A DNA stretch of 64,000 nucleotides, from positions 1,488,001-1,552,000 of the forward strand of contig NZ_OY762512.1 in NCBI RefSeq assembly GCF_963665995.1, given 5' to 3'. Origin of the DNA: Pleurocapsa sp. FMAR1. GTDB lineage: Bacteria > Cyanobacteriota > Cyanobacteriia > Cyanobacteriales > Xenococcaceae. How positions within the stretch are numbered: position 1 is the stretch's first letter; each line of letters opens with the position of its first letter. The position numbers and the translations under genes are program-made. This document shows, in pieces, positions 36,809 to 44,930 of the stretch. Under the pieces are notes generated by a model. That model worked only from the letters and a program-made list of their open reading frames with translations, was not told the DNA's origin and ran no database searches.

Positions 36809-39800
36809 TTAAAAAGGAAGTCTAACCACATCAGCAAAAAGGCTTTGTAATCGTTGCAATTGTGCGCCAAACTGATAAAGTAAATCTCCTTTTCCTAATA
36901 GATAAGCTCCTTCTGTTTGGTTACCACCTAAAATAATTTTAGAATCAGCTTCGCTAGCTGTACTCAAGGCAATTCTTCCTGGTAAATTAGAACGAATAAT
37001 AGGAGTCACTACCTTAGCTTCGGGTCGCTGGGTAGCAACAATCAAATGGATGCCCGCCGCTCTTGCCATTGCACCTAAGCGTTTGATACTTTGCTCAAGC
37101 GCGTTACGAGTTTCTTTTTCTGTCATAAAGTCTGCATATTCATCAAAAATACAAACAATACGGGGTAAATAATTTTTAGTTGATGTTTGTTTTTGATTGT
37201 AGGCATCAAGGTGGGGACATCCTGCTGTTTCAAATAGTTGGTAACGCTTGTCCATTTCTCTAACTAATTCTTCCATTAAAGCGATCGCTTGCTCACTATC
37301 TTTAACTACAGGAGAAAACAACCAGGGTTTGGATTCAAATTCAGGAAAAGTAACTCGTTTGGGATCGACTAGGGCAATTTTGAGTTGTTGAGGAGAATAA
37401 CGGTAAATAAGACTGAGAAGGAGCGATCGCAAAAATTCACTTTTACCGCTTCCTGTAGTTCCTCCTACTAAAAAATGACAGGTATTAGGATCGGATAAAT
37501 CGGCTTCAATTAATTTTCCTTCTAAGTCTATTCCGAGCGCAATTTTGACAGCAGTATTTATAGAGTCGTGTTCTTGTTTGATATAATCGTAGAAATTGAC
37601 TATTTGCCTATCTTTACGAGGCACATCGACACTGACATAGCCAGCTTGCGTAGCAATCAATGGAGGTGCGGAGATTCCCAAGTGTACTTTTAAATCTTCT
37701 GAACGATTAGCAATAGAGACTACTTTAACTCCTAAGTCTGGTTTTAACTTGATGCGGATAAATGCTGAACCTACTGCTGCACCTTGATAACTAACATTAA
37801 GACTATAAGATTGCAGAATCTTTACTAGCCGTTGTCCAATTTTATCTGCATCAATAGAAGGTTGAGGTTGAGGTTGAGGATTAGGTTCTGTTAGCAGTTC
37901 GATCTTTATGGGTGGAATGGGTTTGTGTTTCTCGTCAGCCACTTTAAAAAAACTTTGACATTTTTTTTGCTGAGGACAAATTTCACAAAGATTGGAATTA
38001 CTTGTTGGCGGTGGTGCATCTGGTTGTGATGGTTGCCATTGCAGCCATTTTTGCATCTGTTGTAATTTAAAGGGAATTACTTGATGCACATTGGTTTCGA
38101 GTTCTGACCAAGCATAAAAATATTCCTTGAACTCTGGTAGAACACAATAGACAGCGGAGTCCACAGGTACTTTTTTAGTTTTATGAATCATATAGCTATA
38201 TAGAGCAACCTGTGCCAACTGTGCGGAAGGATCGACAGGAGCATAAGTTTTCAATTCAACGACACGAAGGCTATTTTGGCTGTAATCGTAAATTAAACAA
38301 TCTAATTTTCCAGCTATCGGCTGTTGTGTACCATTGGGTAAATTAAAATCATGTTGCAATTTGTATTCTGAAGAGATGAAAGTGCGATCAAACAGCTTAT
38401 CTGCGTCGCAATAGGCGCGATTGTTAATTAATAATTCAGCCCACTTTTTAATTAAATTTCTAATTCCTTGCCAAACTCGATCTAGTGCAGGAGCTAAATT
38501 AGGTTTAGTTTGAATTGTTGGCTGTAGATAGTGAGGGAAAAAAACCAGACTGTAGAAGATATTTTGCATCTGAGAAGCGATCGCCTCTACTTTCAATTGT
38601 TTGGCTGATGGCTCAAATAAAGCTTTGAATTGAGATTCTTGTTTAATTGTGGTGATAAAATCATTAGCTAGCTTATGAAAAGTATTACCAATACCAAAAG
38701 TGCCAGATTTTGGCACAAATAAAGTTTTGCCACCAAAATGCTTACTCACATAAAATAATCGCGGACACTCAAAAGCAACCCGAACATCGGTAACGCTAAA
38801 AGAATCTGGTTGTAGTAAAAGCATATTTGGCTTAAATTCTAATAAACGATGATGAACCTTGGCTAAATAAACTGTGTCCATCTTGGCATACTTGATTTGT
38901 TCTCTACTAAGAGGTCTTTTTCCCCAGTCGCTTCCCTGTTCATTGGCGATTTCTGCTTGAGGAAAGTTACACAGTTCGACAGCAAGGGTTTTTAGTTTGA
39001 GATTGCTAGTTCTCAAAACTTTTTTAGAGATTTGTTGCGCGATTTTATAGGTACAAGTAATATTTTTGGCTTGTTCTTTTCCGCCAAGATATCTTAAATC
39101 GAAGCTAGCATTGTGAAAAACTTTTTCAATGCGAACATTGGTCATAATTTGATTGATAAATTCTGACGCTATTTCTGGCTTGTCTAAAACATCAAGGATA
39201 TAAGTTGATTCTCCTGTCAGATCTTGGGGATCGGCTAATACTTGAATTAAAGATAATCGGGGATGTCTAGTCTGCCAGTCAGCTATTTCCGTATCCAGCC
39301 ATAAAGTTTCAAAAGCTTTAATGTGGGTAATGAAGGCGCGAATTTCTTCGGCTGTCTCTAGATAGCATGAATTTGCCGAGTCCGAAATAGATTCATCATC
39401 TTCTTCATAAACATAAAATTCCATTTCTGCTACTTCGGGGTCAAAATCATCAGGAAATTCTGTGTCTTCGTCGTAGATAGCACCTTCAAACTTTGTACCT
39501 TCAAGATTTGCACCTCGTAAATCGGCTTCAATTAGACAAGAATCCCTGAGATCGGCTTCAGCTAAGTTAGCTCTAGTTAGGTTTGCACCTCGCAAGTCCG
39601 CAGCAACTAAGCAAGCATGACTGAGATTAATACCCTGTAAATCGGCTTCAAAGAGGTTAGCCTTACTCAAATCTTCTTTACGAAAATTCCTTTCCCCTGC
39701 TTCATACTGCTTCAGCAAGTGGATAATTTTAAATCCTCTTCTGCTAGGATGCTTTAGACTCACGGGGTCATTATCTCCAATAATCTCCCAATTGAGAACA

Positions 39801-41431
39801 GAGCAAGCTTGAATATCTTCTAGCCACAAACGCAGAATTTCTTTGGCTTCTGAGTCGGTTTGAGGCAAAGGAAACCACGATCTGTTGCCATTACATGACC
39901 ACTCTAACTGGAAGCCACCTGCGGGATAAAAACAAGTATCCCACATCCCTTGAATGTAGTCTTTAGTTTCACTATCTTGGAGGATAAAATACCCTGTAAA
40001 ACGACTAACCCCTTCTTGGATAATATATTGAGCTTCTTGATACAGTTCATCAATTACTCGTTCGAGATCGGCAATACTAGGATCGCTAATAGTTTCTTCA
40101 TCGGCAGACTTGGGACGATATATTAAGCTTAATTCTCTGTCTGTATTCTCTTCATCCTCAGTATATATCTCTGTTGCTAATGCAACAGCCACTTCAATTG
40201 CTATCTGGGCGTTTTCCCGATCGCCCTGTCTCTCAAATAGTATGGCTGCTTGTTCGTAATCCTTATAAGCAGCTAAAGTTTCCCCTAATTCTCGATATGC
40301 CTCTCCTCGCATAAAATAAATAAAAGGATGAGCCGAGTTTTCTTCTTCAATCGCCTCATTTAAGTAAGCGATCGCCTGTTGATAGTCTTTTTGTGCGATC
40401 GCTTCTGTTGCGTTTTTAAGATGTTTTTGTGCTTGGGTGAAAGCTGCTGATTCCCTATCTTTGCCCAAAAAGTTACCTAATTTTTTTCCTATTCCTCCTA
40501 ACCAGGAATTATCTCGCTCTTCTAATAAATTTGATTGATTTTTGGCTGATTCTGCTTCAATTAAATTCAACAGTACTGCCTTAATGGTATTTGCAGATAT
40601 ATCGTCTCGATCTTGAAGAAGTTTTATTCCTTGTTGCCAATCAGCGATCGCCTTATCGCTTTGTTTTATTTCCGAATATGCTTTACCTCGATTTTGGTAG
40701 ATGGCAATTATTTCGGGATCTAGTTGTATTGCTTCGGTATAATCGGCGATCGCGCTGTCGAGTTTGCCTATTTTAATGTAAGTATTGCCTCGATTTGCAT
40801 AAGCCTCTAGATACTCAGGTATGAGGCGAATTGCTTCAGTGTAATCTTTGATTGCTTGTTGTTGATCGTCTAGTTTGGCATGAGTATATCCTCGCTCGAA
40901 AAAATACTCGCCATCGCTAGAATCAAGCTTGATCGCTAGATTAAAATCAGCTAGTGCGCTTTGATAGTTTTCTAACTGCTGCTTTGCCAAACCTCGTAGA
41001 AAATACAGGTATGGTAACTCAGAATCTAAATCGAGTGCCTTGGTATAGTTAGCGATCGCTTCTGAATAATTATTTAAAATCCAATGATAGTAACCTCTGC
41101 CAAAATAAATTTCAACCGTTTGGCAACCCAAACTAATAGCGATATTGCAATCAGAAATTGCTCCTTGATAGTTGTTTAACTTGGCTTTAACTTGGCTTCT
41201 TAAATCATAGTATTCCGCATCTTCAGAATCAAGCTCGATCGCTCGATCTAAATTTGTCAGTGCTTCGGGGTATAGTTCCAGTTGTCTCAAAGCTTCTCCC
41301 CGCAGATAGTAAGCAGCTGCACAATCTGGTTTTAATTCAATAACAGAAGTCAGAGATTCAAAAGCATTGTGGTATTCTTCTTGTTCTAAATAAGATACGC
41401 TTTTTTGCATCAGCAGAACAAACTGGATCAT
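36809..41431 (-). CDS. TPR-pentapeptide-DEDDy exonuclease-Cas4/RecB-like nuclease-FtsK/HerA motor fusion
   Basis: 1540 aa. Residues 1-270 and 330-420 are TPRs. Residues 585-655 are pentapeptide repeats (A(D/N)LxxANL). Residues 690-865 form an RNase D-like 3'-5' exonuclease with an intact DEDDy set: Asp713/Glu715 (LDTEIAD), Asp778 (HNASFDLRYL), Tyr848/Asp852 (KYAKMDTVYL). Residues 870-1165 form a Cas4/RecB-type nuclease with Asp1044 (GKLDCLI), Glu1059-x-Lys1061 (VVELKT), Gln1074-xxx-Tyr1078, and cysteines 889, 1149, 1152, 1158 positioned for a 4Fe-4S cluster. Residues 1190-1540 are an FtsK/HerA-like ATPase: Walker A GGTTGSGKS (1323-1331), Walker B CIFDEYAD (Asp1430/Glu1431), ATQRP (1467-1471). 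Its start overlaps the stop of the AAA gene by four bases (ATGA). Role inferred: motor-driven DNA processing in repair or defence. Confidence 0.9.
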   Translation of the reverse strand: MIQFVLLMQKSVSYLEQEEYHNAFESLTSVIELKPDCAAAYYLRGEALRQLELYPEALTNLDRAIELDSEDAEYYDLRSQVKAKLNNYQGAISDCNIAISLGCQTVEIYFGRGYYHWILNNYSEAIANYTKALDLDSELPYLYFLRGLAKQQLENYQSALADFNLAIKLDSSDGEYFFERGYTHAKLDDQQQAIKDYTEAIRLIPEYLEAYANRGNTYIKIGKLDSAIADYTEAIQLDPEIIAIYQNRGKAYSEIKQSDKAIADWQQGIKLLQDRDDISANTIKAVLLNLIEAESAKNQSNLLEERDNSWLGGIGKKLGNFLGKDRESAAFTQAQKHLKNATEAIAQKDYQQAIAYLNEAIEEENSAHPFIYFMRGEAYRELGETLAAYKDYEQAAILFERQGDRENAQIAIEVAVALATEIYTEDEENTDRELSLIYRPKSADEETISDPSIADLERVIDELYQEAQYIIQEGVSRFTGYFILQDSETKDYIQGMWDTCFYPAGGFQLEWSCNGNRSWFPLPQTDSEAKEILRLWLEDIQACSVLNWEIIGDNDPVSLKHPSRRGFKIIHLLKQYEAGERNFRKEDLSKANLFEADLQGINLSHACLVAADLRGANLTRANLAEADLRDSCLIEADLRGANLEGTKFEGAIYDEDTEFPDDFDPEVAEMEFYVYEEDDESISDSANSCYLETAEEIRAFITHIKAFETLWLDTEIADWQTRHPRLSLIQVLADPQDLTGESTYILDVLDKPEIASEFINQIMTNVRIEKVFHNASFDLRYLGGKEQAKNITCTYKIAQQISKKVLRTSNLKLKTLAVELCNFPQAEIANEQGSDWGKRPLSREQIKYAKMDTVYLAKVHHRLLEFKPNMLLLQPDSFSVTDVRVAFECPRLFYVSKHFGGKTLFVPKSGTFGIGNTFHKLANDFITTIKQESQFKALFEPSAKQLKVEAIASQMQNIFYSLVFFPHYLQPTIQTKPNLAPALDRVWQGIRNLIKKWAELLINNRAYCDADKLFDRTFISSEYKLQHDFNLPNGTQQPIAGKLDCLIYDYSQNSLRVVELKTYAPVDPSAQLAQVALYSYMIHKTKKVPVDSAVYCVLPEFKEYFYAWSELETNVHQVIPFKLQQMQKWLQWQPSQPDAPPPTSNSNLCEICPQQKKCQSFFKVADEKHKPIPPIKIELLTEPNPQPQPQPSIDADKIGQRLVKILQSYSLNVSYQGAAVGSAFIRIKLKPDLGVKVVSIANRSEDLKVHLGISAPPLIATQAGYVSVDVPRKDRQIVNFYDYIKQEHDSINTAVKIALGIDLEGKLIEADLSDPNTCHFLVGGTTGSGKSEFLRSLLLSLIYRYSPQQLKIALVDPKRVTFPEFESKPWLFSPVVKDSEQAIALMEELVREMDKRYQLFETAGCPHLDAYNQKQTSTKNYLPRIVCIFDEYADFMTEKETRNALEQSIKRLGAMARAAGIHLIVATQRPEAKVVTPIIRSNLPGRIALSTASEADSKIILGGNQTEGAYLLGKGDLLYQFGAQLQRLQSLFADVVRLPF

Positions 41432-43449
41432 TTTTTACCTCCTGCTACTGCTTGAGGAATTAAGCAAATCAATCGCTCTTGTGGTTTGGCGTTAGGATTA
41501 ACAAAGGATATTTTCTGTTCTTGAGATAACTCTTGAATCAGACGTTCTATTTTTACTTCTTCTATCTCAGTAAACTGACTTTTGGCTTGTTGAATTAATG
41601 TTTGTTGTCCTAGTAAAAGATGATGTTTTACTAGATTAAGCAGAAATTTCTTTACTTCTAGCTCTTTTCCTGTTTCTGGATCTAGTTTGATAATAGGAAT
41701 GGTGGGGACAATTTCTAAATCTTGTAATAAACTACATTGATGTAAAACTTTGGTTTCGCGAACTAATTTTTCTAAATCGGTTAAGCTTAAAGGCTTAAAA
41801 TTTAAAACCAAATCCCCAGAAACAGCATCGTTTTTTAACTTTTGATAGGTTTTTAAATAATGAACAGATTCTAAACTGAATTTGATGTGAGAGTTTGAGC
41901 TATTATTAAATATCTTTTGATAGATTTTATATCCTTGATTATTCTTTTTGCCCAATGATTCGGCTCTAATCATAATTAATGTACTATTTTTATTTGAGCT
42001 AATTGCTTTCTCGCAGGCTTTCATAGCATAAGAAAAGCTTTTTAAATTAGAATCTTCATTCCACAATACACCGACCTGTTTAGATTGATTTAAGGGCTGA
42101 TAACTAAAAGAATAACTAGAATATTTACCGTTTAAAAATCGGGGTTTTATTTGTTGAATTCCCAAAACACTTATGGCTGAAATCAACATTTCAATTAGTT
42201 CTTGAGAAGATGATTGACGAATGTGAGAAATTTTATCTTTAGTTTTATTTAATTCATCTTGCCAAAGAAGCTTAAAAGCTGCCAAAGGATCTGATGTTGG
42301 TTGTGTTTTATCACCTATTCCTGGTATTTCTCTAGAACTTGTAGATTTATACTTTTCATACAGTATTCCGCCAAAACTGAGAGAGTACCGTAAATTGGCT
42401 TTTCCTCCAGGATATTTGACTTCTAATTGTTGCTTATCTAAAGGTGCAATAGATGAATTTGGTTTGGGCTTTGCTTGGAAGTGGATCGGATAAAGGCGGT
42501 TTTCCCAAAGAGCTTTTACTTGTTCTAAATTAATTTGTTTTAAAATAATTTCTCGATCAATTCTAGCCAGATCGGACTGAAAAATTGTGTTTTGACAAAT
42601 TCTCCATTGGTCTTGAGTAATACTAATAATTACTAAAAAGTTTTTTAAATTATTGTTGTGAAAAGCAGTATTAACATTAAAAATTGAACTAATATCTAAA
42701 GAACCATCTAAAGATTTAGGAGAAAGTTCTACCTGATCGAAACATAGAGCGATGGGTTTATTATCAGCAGAAATTCGCCCAAAATTGGCAATAACACCTT
42801 TAGCAGCCTCCTCTGTATCAATCATGCTGCTGACTCCCAAAAGCTCTAGTTCATCTTCGCTAATACTATAACCCCGTAACCAGTCACAAGCAGAGAAATA
42901 TAAATCTGGGTTAGCCAACTCATATAAAACAGTAAAAAAGTCTTTAGGCTGATAAATACCCGTTGGATAAATGCTTCTTAGTTCGTGAATAAAGTGATTT
43001 TTCGCACCGAGAATCCTTTTTTTGATCCCACCATCACTATAAGCAGATAAACCTTTTAACCACAGAAGCAGTTGAGACTCTTTTTCCCCTTCAGGAATGT
43101 GCATCAAACCATCAACAGTATGGCTCAGAGTGTGTCGCCAAATATAATCTTGAGCTAGACAAGGCTCGATATAAGCAAAAAAAGCTCTATTATTTAGGTT
43201 TTTTTTGAGACGACTCAATAAATAGCTTTTACCACAACCAGAATCCCCCGTAAGCAAAATACTACGAGTACGACGATCTCGAATAACGTGTTGAAGAGTA
43301 TCTCGGATTTGAATTATCGCTTCTTGATGAATTGATTCAACCGTTGCGCTTGAGGGTTGTTGGTTTTCTGTCCAAAAGTTACCCGTTCTAAATGTTACCG
43401 AATCAAAGGGATTAACTTCCCGTTGAATAATTTCGTTCAAAGTTGCCAC
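41428..43449 (-). CDS. AAA/STAND-like P-loop ATPase with C-terminal winged helix
   Basis: 673 aa. Walker A is 'LLTGDSGCGKSYLLSRL' (Gly68-Ser75). The Walker B strand 'KPIALCFDQVELSP' carries Asp238 followed by Gln, not Glu, at the usual catalytic place. The opening 'NPFDSVTFRTGNFWTENQQ' resembles ATPases of phage-defence and DNA-processing loci (BrxC/DndF-like architecture), though I cannot establish homology by eye. Residues 590-660 ('LNLVKHHLLLGQQTLIQQAKSQFTEIEEVKIERLIQELSQ') look like a winged helix. It sits between the winged-helix gene (47 bp upstream) and the giant fusion gene (4-bp overlap), so translation is coupled. Confidence 0.8.
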   Translation of the reverse strand: MATLNEIIQREVNPFDSVTFRTGNFWTENQQPSSATVESIHQEAIIQIRDTLQHVIRDRRTRSILLTGDSGCGKSYLLSRLKKNLNNRAFFAYIEPCLAQDYIWRHTLSHTVDGLMHIPEGEKESQLLLWLKGLSAYSDGGIKKRILGAKNHFIHELRSIYPTGIYQPKDFFTVLYELANPDLYFSACDWLRGYSISEDELELLGVSSMIDTEEAAKGVIANFGRISADNKPIALCFDQVELSPKSLDGSLDISSIFNVNTAFHNNNLKNFLVIISITQDQWRICQNTIFQSDLARIDREIILKQINLEQVKALWENRLYPIHFQAKPKPNSSIAPLDKQQLEVKYPGGKANLRYSLSFGGILYEKYKSTSSREIPGIGDKTQPTSDPLAAFKLLWQDELNKTKDKISHIRQSSSQELIEMLISAISVLGIQQIKPRFLNGKYSSYSFSYQPLNQSKQVGVLWNEDSNLKSFSYAMKACEKAISSNKNSTLIMIRAESLGKKNNQGYKIYQKIFNNSSNSHIKFSLESVHYLKTYQKLKNDAVSGDLVLNFKPLSLTDLEKLVRETKVLHQCSLLQDLEIVPTIPIIKLDPETGKELEVKKFLLNLVKHHLLLGQQTLIQQAKSQFTEIEEVKIERLIQELSQEQKISFVNPNAKPQERLICLIPQAVAGGKK

Positions 43450-43496
43450 ACTAATACCTCTATTATCTGTATTTAAAATTGTTTTAAGGTATCGCC

Positions 43497-44375
43497 CTAA
43501 TTAACCATGAGGAAAAATAACGAACCACCGACATCTTGAGGAATACCTGCTTCGACTTGTTCTTTGGTGTAGTGAACGGCTTCTACTAGTGAACTAAATT
43601 CCAATTTATCTCCTCTTTGCAAACGATATAGCGCATCGTCTAATTCTTTTCTAGACAGAGGTGGTTGTAGTTTATTGCGGAGATGAAAAATTGGTAGGTA
43701 ATTATCTGTACCTAATTCGCGATCTAGTCCAATAATTGTTTGTAAAATCTCTTCATCAGTAGGCTTTTTACCATTGCTGGTATCTTGTCCGTTTGTCTTT
43801 ATTTGAGGCTTTTTACCATTACCGTTAACCTCTTTGTTTACTGTAATTTGGGATTGAGATGAACCCGAACAGAGATTTTTACGTAAAAAACGAACATAAT
43901 TATCTAGTAAATCAAGACTTAAAACTGAACCTGTACCTTTAGCATTGTATTCTTCTAACAGAGTTTTCTTTCCTCTTTCTGTTAGCCTAACTTGTTCTAT
44001 TTTGGTGGCGGTGGCAGTAATTAAACCCTGTTTGACTAACTTAGTTATTAGTTCTTCTCTTTTCTCGGCAGGAGTAACTTTAGTTTTACCAGGAGTAATT
44101 ACTTCAGTAGAGCAAGCTTTGAGGATTTTCAGTTCATCGGTAGTGACTGGTAAATTATTTGCATCTAGATTAAGTAATGCTTTACCAGCAGAGTTAATCT
44201 TTATTTTGGTAACTGTTTGGCTACAGGCTACCAATTCGCGATCGCACAAGTTCCGACAGATACTTTGTGTCTCTGAAATCTTAGTTTTACTATTCGGCTT
44301 GAGTTCGCTTATCTTTCCACAATAATTATTCTTACCAATAAGCTTAAAAAGAAACTTTAATTCTTTGACTTCCAT
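43497..44375 (-). CDS. Multi-winged-helix protein, first gene of the FtsK-nuclease operon
   Basis: 292 aa, family not recognised. Three winged-helix-like segments can be seen: about 8-75 ('LCDRELVACSQTVTKIKINSAGKALL'), 80-145 ('KREELITKLVKQGLITATATKIEQVRLTERGKKTLLEEY') and 205-292 ('LPIFHLRNKLQPPLSRKELDDALYRLQRGDKLEFSSL'). A low-complexity Asn/Gly/Lys linker (about 175-205) joins the last two. It ends 'GIPQDVGGSLFFLMVN'. As promoter-proximal gene it could be the DNA-recognition or regulatory subunit for the two ATPases that follow; that is inferred from gene order only. Confidence 0.65.
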   Translation of the reverse strand: MEVKELKFLFKLIGKNNYCGKISELKPNSKTKISETQSICRNLCDRELVACSQTVTKIKINSAGKALLNLDANNLPVTTDELKILKACSTEVITPGKTKVTPAEKREELITKLVKQGLITATATKIEQVRLTERGKKTLLEEYNAKGTGSVLSLDLLDNYVRFLRKNLCSGSSQSQITVNKEVNGNGKKPQIKTNGQDTSNGKKPTDEEILQTIIGLDRELGTDNYLPIFHLRNKLQPPLSRKELDDALYRLQRGDKLEFSSLVEAVHYTKEQVEAGIPQDVGGSLFFLMVN

Positions 44376-44547
44376 GCTTCGCAGTTTAGGTTCTTCTGTT
44401 CCAGCTTATTCTCATAACTTTTGCGATTACACTGATAGAAATACGGATTTTTCTTAATTTAACGTGAGTTCGGGTTAAGCAGAAACAGAGAGAATAAAGT
44501 CATCTATTGCTATTGATAGCTTTTTATTATCATGGTTCTTCGGGTTC

Positions 44548-44592
44548 GGGCGCGTTCCCAAGTGCGGGAAACCCGCACTTGGGAACGCGCCC
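44548..44592. repeat. Perfect 21-bp hairpin with AAA loop
   Basis: 21 bases at 44548-44568 are exactly complementary to 44572-44592, GC-rich in an AT-rich spacer. It is too perfect to be chance and has no T-run, so it reads as a palindromic mobile repeat (REP/MITE-like) rather than a terminator. Confidence 0.85.
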
Positions 44593-44642
44593 TCTCAATA
44601 GGCGACCAAACCAGCTAATAAATTAACTACAACGGCTCGATT

Positions 44643-44685
44643 GGTCAGGCAAGCCCCGTCGTTTTACGGCGGGGCTTGTCTGACC
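44643..44685. repeat. Long GC-rich hairpin, IS200/IS605-like end shape
   Basis: GGTCAG and CAAGCCCCG (44643-44658) pair with CGGGGCTTG and CTGACC (44671-44685) with single-base bulges around TTTTA. The CCCCGTC...GGCGGGG core resembles the right-end hairpins of IS200/IS605 elements; no tnpA or tnpB is present. Confidence 0.55.
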
Positions 44686-44729
44686 GTTGGTCAAAAGTCG
44701 CGAAACCGCAGCGTCCCTCTCGCCCAAAA

Positions 44730-44822
44730 TTAGCAGGTGAATGATGACGCGAGTGTTATATCTGACAAAGAATGTTTTAGCTGTTCAATGACAGATTCAA
44801 CAATGGCTCTTTTACGTAGTAG
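44730..44822 (-). pseudogene. C-terminal relic of an IS982-family transposase
   Basis: 31 codons read 'LLRKRAIVESVIEQLKHSLS', then 'DITLASSFTC', and end at a stop. The stretch LLRKRxxIExxxxQLK is the C-terminal signature of IS982 transposases, where it normally continues into IEHSRHRS; that part is degraded here. All upstream coding sequence is missing. Confidence 0.55.
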
Positions 44823-44829
44823 TTGCGAA

Positions 44830-44870
44830 ACTAATAACTAATAACTAATAACTAATAACTAATAACTAAC
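44830..44870. repeat. Heptanucleotide short tandem repeat
   Basis: Five head-to-tail copies of ACTAATA followed by ACTAAC, 60 bp before crtD. It matches the class of seven-base STRR repeats known from cyanobacteria and lies in the crtD leader, where copy-number slippage could alter spacing. Confidence 0.9.
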
Positions 44871-44930
44871 CGAAGGTTCAACGGAGAACGAGCGATAAAA
44901 TTAAAAGGAAATATAAATTAAATTGATTTT

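Larger units (their letters stand above)
44376..44930. other. Scarred spacer between the three-gene operon and crtD
   Basis: Divergent 555-bp spacer containing, in order, a 45-bp perfect hairpin, a second long hairpin, a decayed IS982-like transposase end and heptamer repeats (all listed separately). It carries the promoters of both flanking genes. Confidence 0.7.

Noticed and set aside
36809-41431. Calling the fusion a Cas4 or adaptation protein
   Set aside because: The Fe-S PD-(D/E)XK module resembles Cas4/AddB/Dna2, but there are no cas genes or repeats and the motor is FtsK/HerA-like.
44548-44592. CRISPR-like or terminator interpretation of the perfect hairpin
   Set aside because: Only one copy with no spacers and no T-run; better seen as a dispersed palindrome. 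No CRISPR array was found anywhere in the window, despite the Cas4-like domain nearby.
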